A stretch of DNA of 64,000 nt from Variovorax paradoxus. GTDB taxonomy: Bacteria > Pseudomonadota > Gammaproteobacteria > Burkholderiales > Burkholderiaceae_C. This document shows positions 44,957-53,528 of this stretch, one piece after another; the stretch's first letter is position 1; each line of letters begins with the position of its first letter. The notes beneath the pieces were generated by a model. That model was not told where the DNA came from. It ran no database searches and was given only the letters and a program-made list of their open reading frames with translations. The stretch spans positions 119,821 through 183,820 of the forward strand of contig NZ_JAGGNV010000011.1 of NCBI RefSeq assembly GCF_018614955.1, in the 5' to 3' direction. Made by a program: the position numbers and the translations under genes.

Positions 44957-46291
44957 TCAATACGTCGCTTCGGCGGGACTGACGTCCTGCGCCCAGACGA
45001 GTGCCGAGAGGTGTGCCGCATTCACCTGCTCGGTGCTCATGAACAGCGCCTCCGACAGGCGGGCCGCCTTGACGCCGTCTTCGTCGCAGCTCTCGGCCAG
45101 CGCGAGAAAAGGCCCGTACACGCCTTCGCGCGCAAGAATGGCTTGCTGCACCGATTCGCTCAGCTGCACCTTGCCCAGCACCTCCTGCATGGTCACGCCC
45201 AGCAGCTGGTCGATCATCGAGAACATGCCGACCACGAACAGGTTGTCGGCCTCGCCGGACGGCAGCATCCCTTCGCCCATCAGCTCGACGAAGCGGCCGC
45301 GCATGATCGCCTTCTTCATCAGGAAGGGCGGGCTGGCCTTGGCGTTGCTCGTGGCCAGCAGCAGCGACAGCCAGCGGAACAGGGGCGAATAGCCGAGCAT
45401 CGTCACCGCGTGGCGCAGCGAGTGGATTTCCACCCCGACGCCGATGGCGGGCGAATTGATGTGGCGCAGGAGCCGGTAGGTCAGGGCGGCGTCGTGCTTG
45501 AGGGCCGCCTCGATCTCGCGCAGGTCCTCGTTGCGCTGGATCATCTGCATCAGCCGCACGATCAGCATCGACTCGGGCTGCAGGGTGCGGCCGGCCTCCT
45601 CCTCCTTCTTCTCCGGCTGCATGCCGGCCCCGTCGAGGAACACGTCGACGCGCCGCGCCGCGCAGGCATCGAAGTCCTTCCAGCCGGCGATGCGGGTGGC
45701 GATGAGGTGCAGCGGCTGGCCCGGCGGCTCCTCGCGCCGCAGTTGGGCGACCAGGTCGAGATCGCCGGTGCCGACATCGAAGTGGGTGACCAGGCCGCGC
45801 AGCTCGGGATCTTCCGGCAGCGCCTCGGCGCCGCACAGCATGAAGCGGAAGCCCTGCTCGCGCAGGAACAGCAGGATGGGCCGCACGTCCGCATCCATGA
45901 GCGCGTCCAGCCCCAGGCACAGCACCACGTTGTCCGGCGGTAGCCCCTGCAGCTCGCTGGCCGCCAGCGTCTCGGCCGTCACATCGAAGAAGAGCACGGT
46001 ATGGCCGAGCCGCCATCCGGTCTTGGGCGGGTTGAGGTGCCTGGCCACGCAGCTCACGAGCGCCTTGAACAGCTCGCCCGCTCCCGCAGCATTGTGCTGC
46101 GCCGCCGGATGCCATGCGAGCCTGTAGCCCGCGACGCGCTTCTGCGTGTCCAGCAGCAAGGCGTAGGTCACGTAGCCGTCGGCACTGCGCTCCGCCGCGG
46201 CCGGGAGCGCTGCTGCGGAGGACTCCTCTTTCGGCGCGTCCCCGGCCAGGGGATTGTCGGAATCGTGACGCCGGAAAAAATCGAAGCGCAT
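44957..46291 (-). CDS. EAL-like/HDOD protein (YuxH-type)
   Basis: A 444-residue cytoplasmic signalling protein. The N-terminal half (about 40-210) resembles an EAL domain but is degenerate: the strand that should carry the EAL motif reads YALLLDTQKRVAGYRLAWH, without Glu-x-Leu. The C-terminal half (about 230-420) is an HDOD domain, with blocks LKHDAALTYRLLRHINSPAIGV and HAVTMLGYSPLFRWLSLLL. Such proteins bind or relay signals rather than cleave cyclic di-GMP. Its place between cheA and cheR is where cheW and a receptor gene are often found in related bacteria. Confidence 0.85.
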   Translation of the reverse strand: MRFDFFRRHDSDNPLAGDAPKEESSAAALPAAAERSADGYVTYALLLDTQKRVAGYRLAWHPAAQHNAAGAGELFKALVSCVARHLNPPKTGWRLGHTVLFFDVTAETLAASELQGLPPDNVVLCLGLDALMDADVRPILLFLREQGFRFMLCGAEALPEDPELRGLVTHFDVGTGDLDLVAQLRREEPPGQPLHLIATRIAGWKDFDACAARRVDVFLDGAGMQPEKKEEEAGRTLQPESMLIVRLMQMIQRNEDLREIEAALKHDAALTYRLLRHINSPAIGVGVEIHSLRHAVTMLGYSPLFRWLSLLLATSNAKASPPFLMKKAIMRGRFVELMGEGMLPSGEADNLFVVGMFSMIDQLLGVTMQEVLGKVQLSESVQQAILAREGVYGPFLALAESCDEDGVKAARLSEALFMSTEQVNAAHLSALVWAQDVSPAEATY

Positions 46292-46316
46292 GCTCTTGTC
46301 TCCGTCTCTGTCTCGC

Positions 46317-48362
46317 TCAGTGGGCGATGGCGGCAGCATCGATCCGGGAGGCGCCGGCCAGCGCGGCGGCGCTCGCCGCCTGCGCACGCTGGATGCGCGG
46401 CATGGCGCCGACGTCGATGATGAAAGCCACGCTGCCGTCGCCCAGGATGGTCGCGGCCGAGATGCCGGGCACCTTGCGGTAGTTGGTCTCCAGGTTCTTG
46501 ACCACCACCTGGTGCTGTCCGAGCAGTTCGTCGACCAGGAGCGCGAAGCGCGCGTCGTCGGCCTGCACGATCACCAGGATGCCCTGCGTCGGCTGGGTCT
46601 GCGCGCCGGCCACGTCGAAGACCCGGTGCAGCTCGATCAGCGGCAGGTACTCGCCGCGCACCTTGATGACATGGCCGTCGGCGGTGATCGAATGCAGGTG
46701 CTCCGGCAGCGGCTGCAGGGACTCGATCACGTAGCTGAGCGGCAGGATGTAGGCCTCCTCGCCGACCTTGACCGACATGCCGTTCAGGATCGCCAGCGTC
46801 AGCGGCAGCAGGATGCGCGTGGTGGTGCCGCGGCCTTCGCGCGAGCTGATTTCCACATGGCCGCCCATCTCCTGGATGTTGCGCTTGACCACGTCCATGC
46901 CCACGCCGCGTCCGGAGATATCCGTGACCTGCTCGGCCGTCGAGAAGCCGGGCGCGAAGATCAGCTGCCACACTTCGTCGTCGGGCATCGCCTCGCTCAC
47001 GGCCAGCCCTTGCTGCATGGCCTTGGCGAGGATCTTCTCGCGGTTGAGGCCGGCGCCGTCGTCGCTGACCTCGATCACGATGTTGCCGCCGTGGTGCTGG
47101 GCCGACAGCAAGAGTTGGCCGGTGGCGTCCTTGCCCTTGGCCAGGCGCAGCTCGGGCGTCTCGATGCCGTGGTCCAGGCTGTTGCGAACCAGGTGCGTGA
47201 GCGGATCGATGATGCGTTCGATGAGGCCCTTGTCGAGCTCGGTCTCCTTGCCGTAGGTGTCGAGCCGGACCTGCTTGCCGAGCTTGGCGCTGACGTCGCG
47301 GATCACGCGCGGGAAACGGCTGAACACGTAGTCCATCGGCATCATGCGGATCGACATGACGGACTCCTGCAGATCGCGCGCATTGCGTTCGAGGTGGCCG
47401 AGGCCGCTCAGGAAGCGCTCGTAGGCCACCGGGTCGAGCATGGTGGCGGCCTGGGTCAGCATCGACTGCGTGATCACCAGCTCGCCCACCAGGTTGATCA
47501 GCTGGTCGACCTTCTCGACGTCGACGCGGATCGAGCTGGACTCCTTGGCGTTCGCCGCCGCCGCAGCCGGTGTTGCCGGCGCCGCGGCCGCGGGCACCGA
47601 TTTCGACGCCGCGACAGCCGGGCTCGCCGCCGCTGCGGGTGCCTCCGGCTCGGCGGCTGCGGACGCGTCGTCCGGCTGCGCCGCCTCGCGCTTGATCTCG
47701 ATCTGCGATTCGTCGATCACGAAGCAGCACACGGCGATGATGTCGTCGGGCGCGCAGGTGGTCTCGAGCATGACGGTCAGCTGGTCACTGCTGCGCGTGC
47801 GCGAGAGCACGCGGCCGAGGTTGCCCAGCTCGTCGGCCAGCAGATCGCACTCGCTGTCGGAAAGACGCGCGAAGCGGATGCGCAGCGCGCCCTCCGCGGC
47901 GACAGCGACGGGCGCGACCGCAGCGGCCGCCACCGGTACCGGGGCCGGCGCGGGTGCAGGAGCGGCATCGACAGCGTCGTTCTCGCGCGCGAGCTGTTGA
48001 AGCACCGCGCAGATGTGCGCGACTCTTTCGGATGCAGGCTCTTTGCCGGCCTGGTAGGCAGTGAGTTGTTCTTGCAAGGCGTCCTTCGTTTCCAAAAAGG
48101 CATCGATCATCGGAGCGCTCAGGCACAGCTCGCCATGGCGCGCCCGGTCCAGGAGGTTCTCCAGCAGGTGCGTCGTCTCGGTCAGCGCGGTGAAGCCGAA
48201 CGTTGCCGCGCCGCCCTTGATCGAATGGGCGGCCCGGAAGATGGCGTTGAGCTGCTCGCTGTCTGGCGACTCGACGTCGAGTTCGAGAAGCAGTTGCTCC
48301 ATCTCCGCCAGAAGCTCGATGGCTTCGACGAAAAAGGCTTGTGAAAACTGACTGAGGTCCAT
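46317..48362 (-). CDS. cheA: Chemotaxis histidine kinase CheA
   Basis: A 681-residue kinase. The phospho-accepting His46 lies in AAHSIKGGAATFG (P1). P2-like and Ala/Pro-rich linkers follow (about 135-270). The P3 dimer helix, then P4 with the N box LTHLVRNSLDHGIETPE and GRGVGMDVV, and the C-terminal CheW-like P5 domain complete it. A G2-like GRGTTTRILLPLTLA is present. No separate cheW gene is visible in the window. Upstream gap to motB is 28 bp. Confidence 0.96.
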   Translation of the reverse strand: MDLSQFSQAFFVEAIELLAEMEQLLLELDVESPDSEQLNAIFRAAHSIKGGAATFGFTALTETTHLLENLLDRARHGELCLSAPMIDAFLETKDALQEQLTAYQAGKEPASERVAHICAVLQQLARENDAVDAAPAPAPAPVPVAAAAVAPVAVAAEGALRIRFARLSDSECDLLADELGNLGRVLSRTRSSDQLTVMLETTCAPDDIIAVCCFVIDESQIEIKREAAQPDDASAAAEPEAPAAAASPAVAASKSVPAAAAPATPAAAAANAKESSSIRVDVEKVDQLINLVGELVITQSMLTQAATMLDPVAYERFLSGLGHLERNARDLQESVMSIRMMPMDYVFSRFPRVIRDVSAKLGKQVRLDTYGKETELDKGLIERIIDPLTHLVRNSLDHGIETPELRLAKGKDATGQLLLSAQHHGGNIVIEVSDDGAGLNREKILAKAMQQGLAVSEAMPDDEVWQLIFAPGFSTAEQVTDISGRGVGMDVVKRNIQEMGGHVEISSREGRGTTTRILLPLTLAILNGMSVKVGEEAYILPLSYVIESLQPLPEHLHSITADGHVIKVRGEYLPLIELHRVFDVAGAQTQPTQGILVIVQADDARFALLVDELLGQHQVVVKNLETNYRKVPGISAATILGDGSVAFIIDVGAMPRIQRAQAASAAALAGASRIDAAAIAH

Positions 48363-48390
48363 CTGTGCTCCGAAACCGGATTTCTTTTTG

Positions 48391-49329
48391 CTAGGGGTGT
48401 GCGGGTGTCGGCGGCTTGTAGGCCGTCACCTTGACGTTATCGACCGGAAGAATGTGCACCGGCGGCTTGCCGGCCCGCGTGGGCGCGGCGCCGTCGCCGC
48501 TGTTCTCGCGCTCGATCTGCTGCTGCGTGCGGTGGTTGAGCACGACGATGCTGATGCGGCGGTTGATCGGGTTGCGCGGCTCGGCCTTGTCCAGGTGCTG
48601 GCTGTCGGCCAGGCCGACCACGCGCATCACCTTGTCTTCGGCCATGCCGCCCATCACCAGTTCGCGCCGCGAGGCGTTGGCCCGGTCGGCCGAGAGCTCC
48701 CAGTTGCCGTAGGACTTGTCGCCGTTGGTGTAGACGATCGCATCGGTGTGGCCCGAGAGCGTGAGCTTGTTCGGCAGCTCGTTGAGCGCGGGTCCGATCT
48801 CGCGCAGGATGGCGCGCATGTGCGGCACCAGCCGCGCGCTGGCCAGGTCGAACATGGGGCGGTTCTCGTTGTCCACGATCTGCAGGCGCAGCCCCTCGGT
48901 CGTGATGTCGATCAGGATTTGCGAGCGGAACTGCTTGAAGACCGGGCTGTTCTCGATCAACGCGTCGAGCCGCTTCTTCATGCTCTCCAGGCGGTTCGCA
49001 TCGGCTTCGTCGTCGGCGTCGGCCATGACGCGCCGCATCTCGCCGTCGAGGCTCATGCTCGGATCAGCGCCGCCGCCGGGAATCACGCTCTCGCTGGTGC
49101 TGCTCTTCTCGCCGCCGTTCATGGCCACCTTCAGCGGCATGCGGAAGTGCTCCGCGATGCCTTCGCGCTGCTTCGGGCTCGCATTGGAGAGCAACCACAT
49201 CACGAGGAAGAAGGCCATCATGGCCGTCATGAAGTCGGCATAGGCGATCTTCCATCCGCCGCCGCCGTGCCCGCCGCCGCCGCTCGCAGCAACGCGCCTG
49301 ACGACGATCCGGCCCTTTTCTGCGCTCAT
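48391..49329 (-). CDS. motB: Flagellar motor stator protein MotB
   Basis: A 312-residue stator subunit that anchors MotA to peptidoglycan. A short Gly-rich N-terminus precedes one membrane helix, IAYADFMTAMMAFFLVMWLL, whose aspartate (residue 32) is the expected proton-carrying residue. The C-terminal OmpA-like domain (about 150-270) has LSGHTDAIVYTNGDKSYGNW and the RANASRREL peptidoglycan-binding segment. The ATG at 49329 was chosen over a longer frame lacking family features. Confidence 0.95.
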   Translation of the reverse strand: MSAEKGRIVVRRVAASGGGGHGGGGWKIAYADFMTAMMAFFLVMWLLSNASPKQREGIAEHFRMPLKVAMNGGEKSSTSESVIPGGGADPSMSLDGEMRRVMADADDEADANRLESMKKRLDALIENSPVFKQFRSQILIDITTEGLRLQIVDNENRPMFDLASARLVPHMRAILREIGPALNELPNKLTLSGHTDAIVYTNGDKSYGNWELSADRANASRRELVMGGMAEDKVMRVVGLADSQHLDKAEPRNPINRRISIVVLNHRTQQQIERENSGDGAAPTRAGKPPVHILPVDNVKVTAYKPPTPAHP

Positions 49330-49339
49330 GGTGGCGCCC

Positions 49340-50200
49340 TCACCGAGCCTTGACTTCGCGGACGTGGCTGTCCAGCTCGGTGAAGGAGGGCCGCTCGGTG
49401 GAGAACAGGACCTTGCGGCCGAATTCCACGGCCAGCTGCGGCGCATAGCCGTTGAGGCTCGCGAGCAGGGTCACCTTGGCGCACTGGTACAGCTTCATGC
49501 CGTCCGACACCTTCTGCTCGATCACCGAGGCCAGCGGCGAGACGAAACCGTAGGCCAACAGCACGCCCAGGAAAGTGCCGACCATGGCATGCGCGATCAG
49601 CGCGCCCATCTCGGACGGCGGCAGGTCGGCCGAACCCAGGGCGTGGACCACGCCCATCACGGCCGCGACGATGCCCAGTGCGGGCAGCGCATCGCTGACC
49701 CGCGTCAGGCTGTGCACCGGCATCTCGGCCTCGTGCTTGATGGTCTCGATCTCGTGGTCCATCAGCGCCTCGATCTCGAAGGCGTCGGTGTTGCCGCTGA
49801 TCACCAGCCGCAGATAGTCGCAGAGGAACTCCATGACGCTGGCGTCGGCCAGGATGGTGGGATAGCGCGTGAAGATCGGGCTCTGGGCCGGGTCCTCGAC
49901 GTCGGTCTCCAGCTTCATCATCCCTTCCTTGCGCGCCTTGGCCAGCAGCTCGTAGAGCAGCGCCAGCAGGTCCATGTAGAGCTGGCGGTTGTGCTTGGAC
50001 GAGCGCAGCAGGAGCGGCAGCTCCTTGAGCGTGGCCTTGATGGTCTTGCCGTTGTTGCCCGCCACGAAGGCGCCCACCGCGGCGCCGCCGATCATCAGCA
50101 GCTCGACCGGCTGGAACAGGACGCCGAAGTGCCCGCCCATCAGGGCGTAGCCGCCGAATACGGCCCCCAGGACCACCAGATAACCAACCAGAACGAGCAC
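49340..50200 (-). CDS. motA: Flagellar motor stator protein MotA
   Basis: A 286-residue stator subunit with four membrane helices: about 2-22, 33-50, 168-190 and 200-222. A large cytoplasmic loop between helices 2 and 3 carries basic and acidic residues that contact FliG. The conserved ALPALGIVAAVMGVVHAL and the helix-4 region are typical. The start is GTG, preceded by AGGGGAA. It lies 10 bp upstream of motB and 79 bp after flhC. Confidence 0.95.
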   Translation of the reverse strand: MLVLVGYLVVLGAVFGGYALMGGHFGVLFQPVELLMIGGAAVGAFVAGNNGKTIKATLKELPLLLRSSKHNRQLYMDLLALLYELLAKARKEGMMKLETDVEDPAQSPIFTRYPTILADASVMEFLCDYLRLVISGNTDAFEIEALMDHEIETIKHEAEMPVHSLTRVSDALPALGIVAAVMGVVHALGSADLPPSEMGALIAHAMVGTFLGVLLAYGFVSPLASVIEQKVSDGMKLYQCAKVTLLASLNGYAPQLAVEFGRKVLFSTERPSFTELDSHVREVKAR

Positions 50201-50279
50201 GCGCTTCCCCTAATGCCGCTTCCGGCGTCGAATCAAAAACCTCGCCTCCCAAACCAAAGCCGGGGAATCAAGGACCCTT

Positions 50280-50888
50280 TCAGTGCAATCCGCCGGCGTC
50301 CAGCGTCGATTCCACGGCAAAACCAGCGTGTCCTCCTGCGAGCGCTGCGGCCGGGTGTTCGCCGGCACGCTTGGCGCCGCGCACCTTGCCCGCGCGCGAA
50401 GGCGGCCGGCACAGAACGCACACGTAGCCGCTCTTGCTGTCGTGCGCGTGCGCCACGAACTTGCCGCCGCACCGGCAGCAAGCGCTCAGTTGCAGCATGT
50501 CGCTGTCGAAAAATCGCACCATCGTGTAGGCGCGTGTGAAATCCAGCACAATTTCGCCGCCCTGCGATTCAATTTGCTCCAGATATAGCCGGTAGCTTTT
50601 GATCAGCGCCTGCAAACCGTTCTCGTTTGCGAGGTTCAACATGAATTGATACATGTTGTAAAACATCGACGAATGGATATTCGCCAGCCAGGTCATGTAC
50701 CAATCCGTCGAAAAAGGCAGCAGGCCCTTGGGCGGCGAAACGCCCTTGAGCTCCTTGTAGAGACGGATCAGGCGCTCGCGGCTCAGGCTCACCTCGGCTT
50801 CGAGGAACTGCAGGCGTGCGCCCAGCCCGATCAGCTCGATCGCGAGCTGGACCTCGCGCACTTCTCCGAGGACGCTTTTCGCCGTCAT
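50280..50888 (-). CDS. flhC: Flagellar master regulator subunit FlhC
   Basis: A 202-residue subunit of the FlhD4C2 activator of early flagellar genes. It has a zinc site of four cysteines, CCRCGG and CVLC, near residues 138-160. The start MTAKSVLGEVREVQ was chosen to match the family. Its ribosome binding site GGAGG lies 7-8 bp upstream and is part of the second copy of a tandem repeat (50903-51000). A longer frame upstream would translate repeat sequence and is rejected. Confidence 0.95.
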   Translation of the reverse strand: MTAKSVLGEVREVQLAIELIGLGARLQFLEAEVSLSRERLIRLYKELKGVSPPKGLLPFSTDWYMTWLANIHSSMFYNMYQFMLNLANENGLQALIKSYRLYLEQIESQGGEIVLDFTRAYTMVRFFDSDMLQLSACCRCGGKFVAHAHDSKSGYVCVLCRPPSRAGKVRGAKRAGEHPAAALAGGHAGFAVESTLDAGGLH

Positions 50889-50902
50889 TCGGCAACCTCC
50901 GC

Positions 50903-51000
50903 GCGCGCTGCGGTATTCGCCTTGGGAGCGGCCCGGCGGCAAATTGAGCAACCTCCGCGCATGCGCGCTGCGGTATTCGCCTTGGGAGCGGCCCGGCGGC
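50903..51000 (-). repeat. Tandem duplication between flhD and flhC
   Basis: Two identical 38 bp segments (50903-50940 and 50963-51000) with a period of exactly 60 bp, each reading GCCGCCGGGCCGCTCCCAAG at the start on the minus strand, then GCGAATACCGCAGCGCGC. The flanking CGGAGGTTGC is also repeated with a 4 bp (ATGC) difference. Its opening resembles the core of repeats A-D. The 111 bp gap is the only separation between flhD and flhC. Confidence 0.88.
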
Positions 51001-51348
51001 TCATGCCGCCTCGAGCATCTGGAGCCGCCGCGCCGATACCAGGATCGACATGTGCGCCTGCTGCAGGGTCGTGTCCTTCCCCTCGCCCACCACCGCCGAC
51101 ATCGACGGGTGGTCGTCGAGGCGGAAGCTGCACAGCAGGAAGTTCGATGCCGCCAGCTTGAGGATCTGGGCCAGCGACATGCCGGCGAGCATGTCCGCCA
51201 GTTCGCGGCTCACTCCGAGCCTGAACATGGCGGCCGCGCGGTCCTGCTTGACGAGCTTCTGGGCCAGCAGCATGTAGGCGAGGTTGAGGTCGCCGATTTC
51301 CTTGGAAATCTCGCCGCTCGCGGCGTTCTTCACGTTATCCGGTTCCAC
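51001..51348 (-). CDS. flhD: Flagellar master regulator subunit FlhD
   Basis: A 115-residue helical DNA-binding subunit of FlhDC. Family blocks DLNLAYMLLAQKLVKQDR and GVSRELADMLAGMSLAQILKLA are present. I chose a GTG start (VEPDNVKNAASGEI) with GGAG 7 bp upstream. It is transcribed from an AT-rich region of about 257 bp that contains candidate regulatory palindromes. It heads the flhD-flhC-motA-motB-cheA-... run. Confidence 0.93.
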   Translation of the reverse strand: MEPDNVKNAASGEISKEIGDLNLAYMLLAQKLVKQDRAAAMFRLGVSRELADMLAGMSLAQILKLAASNFLLCSFRLDDHPSMSAVVGEGKDTTLQQAHMSILVSARRLQMLEAA

Positions 51349-51605
51349 TTTTGCACTCCGTTCAATCAAGGCTTCAGTTTATCCAGAGTTATTTACAACT
51401 GTAACTTCTAGAGATATATGTATCTGAAAGTGAGAAATAAATTACGCCTCGTCTCCGCCCTCTGCGCGATACCCGGTTTTGTGTGATTTATTTCGTAGAC
51501 CAAACTCATTCACTTCAATAACTATCGGCCTCGTTTAATTCGGAAGAAAAAAGTACTAATTCTTCAAGACAGAAATATGTCAATGAAAACGCATAATAAA
51601 AAGTA
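51349..51605 (-). promoter_or_regulatory. AT-rich control region upstream of flhDC
   Basis: A 257 bp non-coding stretch that is strikingly AT-rich compared with its GC-rich surroundings. On the minus strand it contains TTGACA (a consensus -35) followed 17-18 bp later by ATTAGTA, a weak -10. Two palindromes lie between that and flhD: TTACA-AC-TGTAA at 51393-51404 and AGATA-TATG-TATCT at 51412-51425. These are candidate operators. Which regulator binds is not known. Confidence 0.65.
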
Positions 51606-51890
51606 TTAATTTCCATGCGACTCCTCGGCCGCTTCCAGCCGATGAATCCAGGCCATGACTTCGGCCACCGCCAGGTACAGCTGCGGCGGGATCTGCTGAT
51701 CGAGGTCGACCTGCATCAGCAACTTGTTCAGCGCCGGCGAGGCGTGGACATAAAGGCCGTTCTCTCGCGCCTCGCGCATGATCGATTCCGCCGTCACGCC
51801 GTAGCCCTTGGCCACGACCACGGGTGCGCGGGTCTTGTCCAGATAGGACAGGGCCACCGCGCTCTGGCGTTCTTCGGTGCCGGGGTTCAT
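51606..51890 (-). CDS. FlhB C-terminal-domain paralogue (FhlB-like)
   Basis: A 94-residue protein related to the cytoplasmic domain of FlhB: APVVVAKGYGVTAESIMREARENGLYV aligns with VVAKGVDAVAERIREIAREN of FlhB, and LYLAVAEVMAWIHRLE with LYTAVAEVLAWVYQLK. It has no membrane part and no NPTH cleavage motif (NPGTEERQS stands near that position). Such small FlhB homologues (FhlB, or YlqH in Bacillus) can partly replace the FlhB C-domain. Its ATG overlaps the stop of the fliK-like gene (ATGA), a pairing seen in other bacteria. Confidence 0.88.
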   Translation of the reverse strand: MNPGTEERQSAVALSYLDKTRAPVVVAKGYGVTAESIMREARENGLYVHASPALNKLLMQVDLDQQIPPQLYLAVAEVMAWIHRLEAAEESHGN

Positions 51891-53155
51891 CGAGTCGCCT
51901 TCGCAGCGATCTGCAGCTCCTGCAGCCGCAGGCCCGCGGCCTCGAAACGCTGCACCAGCCGATCGCTGTCGGCGCGCAGGCGCGCCGCGGTACGCGTCTC
52001 GCTCGCCGCAAGCTGCGCCTGGACATGGGTGCCGGCGAGGCTCAGGCGCAGGTCCACGTTGCCCAGCCGGGGCAGGCTCAGCGAGACCGTGGTCGTCCAG
52101 CTTCGCGCAGCGGGTTCATGAGGCGCATCGCCGTACGGCTCTGCGTCCTCTTCCTGGATCGACCAGGCCATCGGAACCTCCGGCCATGCCTGGCCGCTCC
52201 AGCGGAAAACCGCCGTGGCCAGCAGGTCGAGCTGCTGATGGACCACGGTCGCGGTTTGCGGATGGATCACCTCGCCCGCGGGCGGCGCCTGAACGGATGC
52301 CGCGGCGGCGTGGCGCGGCGACGCCTCTTCGGCACGCTGCGCAGGTGGCGCCTCCGGTGCAGCGGACGGTGCCGCCTCGCCGCTGCGGTAGGCCGCCAGC
52401 CCGCGCGCGGCATCGGCCGCGGGCACGGAGGTCTCGGCAGCAAGCGCAGGCGCCGGTGCGCGCGGCGGCAGCAAGCCATCGCCCGCGCCGGCTTCGGCAG
52501 GCGGGCGCGGCGCAGCGGCTTGCGGCAGCGTCGAGGCACTGTCATCCGGATGCGGCATTGGACCCGGCAGCACCGCTTTCGGCGCTTCGGCCGCCACGGT
52601 TGCCGAAGCGGCCACGGGCTGCGCGGCGGCTTCGGGGCTCGCGCTCCTCGCCGGCGCCCAGCGCGCTTGCGGCTCCTGCGCCAGTTGCGCCAGCGTGCGG
52701 GTGCCGGCTGCGAACTCGCGCAAATGGGATTCGTAGAACAGGCCGCTCGCGCTCACGGTTTGCGCCAGCGTGCCGGCGAGCGCGGCGGGCGAAGGCTGCT
52801 GCGAGGACGGCCACATCGGCGACGCGCCGCGCAGCGGGCCGGCGTCGGGGAACTCCGCCAGCAGCGCACCGATGACGCGCGCCGCCACCGACAGCCGCGC
52901 GGCGGACGGCGCCGCCGCATCGGGCTGGCCCGGAACGGACCGGCCTGGCGCTGCCGCTGCACCCGCGGCCGGCAGATGCCGGCCCAGGGCCATCTCGGGC
53001 GGCAGGCGAATGTCGTTGACGACCTTCTGCACCGCGACCACGGGCCCGGCGGCCGCGTCCGTTCCGACCTGGCTTTGCTGCAGCGCGAGCAGCTCCAGCC
53101 GCGGCGCGAGCTTGGCACTCAGCAGCGTGTCGACCAGGCCGGAAAGTCTGTTCAT
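51887..53155 (-). CDS. FliK-like flagellar hook-length control protein, second copy
   Basis: A 422-residue protein. The N-terminal and middle parts are Ala/Pro/Glu-rich and low complexity. The last 120 residues form a FliK C-terminal-type domain (SWTTTVSLSLPRLGNVDLRLSLAG and VQAQLAASETRTAARLRADS, ending LRLQELQIAA). It lies between fliT and the FhlB-like gene, away from the classical fliK at 63342. It may act as an alternative ruler or switch partner for the FhlB-like protein; it could also be a distinct surface factor. Confidence 0.82.
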   Translation of the reverse strand: MNRLSGLVDTLLSAKLAPRLELLALQQSQVGTDAAAGPVVAVQKVVNDIRLPPEMALGRHLPAAGAAAAPGRSVPGQPDAAAPSAARLSVAARVIGALLAEFPDAGPLRGASPMWPSSQQPSPAALAGTLAQTVSASGLFYESHLREFAAGTRTLAQLAQEPQARWAPARSASPEAAAQPVAASATVAAEAPKAVLPGPMPHPDDSASTLPQAAAPRPPAEAGAGDGLLPPRAPAPALAAETSVPAADAARGLAAYRSGEAAPSAAPEAPPAQRAEEASPRHAAAASVQAPPAGEVIHPQTATVVHQQLDLLATAVFRWSGQAWPEVPMAWSIQEEDAEPYGDAPHEPAARSWTTTVSLSLPRLGNVDLRLSLAGTHVQAQLAASETRTAARLRADSDRLVQRFEAAGLRLQELQIAAKATR

Positions 53156-53171
53156 GGCAGCGATATGCCGT

Positions 53172-53504
53172 TCAGCGCGGCAGCCCGTAGGCCTTGTCGA
53201 GCTCGCCCTGCCTCTGCAGCCGTGCCATCGTGGCCACCAGGCCCTCGAGCTGCGGCTTGACCAGCCGGCGCACTTCGTCCTGGTCGGCGCGGATGCGCTC
53301 CATCAGGCGCTGGGCCTGGTCGAGCTGCGCGGGATCCAGCGGCTCCGTGGCGCCGATCCGCTTCAAGCGTTCGACCACCGTCGCGCACTGCTCTTCCAGG
53401 GCCGGAAGCCGGTCCCACGCTTTCGCCCGCGCCTGCGCCGCTATCAGCGACGTGGTCGACGCGAGTTGCACGTAGCAATGGACGATTTCACTGCGGGCGG
53501 CCAT
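53172..53504 (-). CDS. fliT: Flagellar chaperone FliT
   Basis: A 110-residue helical protein in the usual FliT position after fliS. It begins MAARSEIVHCYVQLASTTSL and is rich in Glu/Arg helices (WDRLPALEEQCATVVERLKR, LMERIRADQDEVRRLV). FliT is the FliD chaperone and in enterobacteria binds FlhDC. Sequence conservation in this family is low, so the name rests on length, helical pattern and context. Confidence 0.8.
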   Translation of the reverse strand: MAARSEIVHCYVQLASTTSLIAAQARAKAWDRLPALEEQCATVVERLKRIGATEPLDPAQLDQAQRLMERIRADQDEVRRLVKPQLEGLVATMARLQRQGELDKAYGLPR

Positions 53505-53528
53505 GTCTCTTCTTTCTTCGATTCGTAT

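Noticed and set aside
50889..50951. Longer flhC reading frame beginning in the tandem repeat
   Set aside because: It would add 21 repeat-coded residues not found at the FlhC N-terminus; the ATG at 50888 has a good ribosome binding site.
51511..51530. GCCGATAG as a second sigma-28 -10 box upstream of flhD
   Set aside because: The nearest TAAA is only 4 bp away instead of about 15, so it does not fit the promoter pattern.
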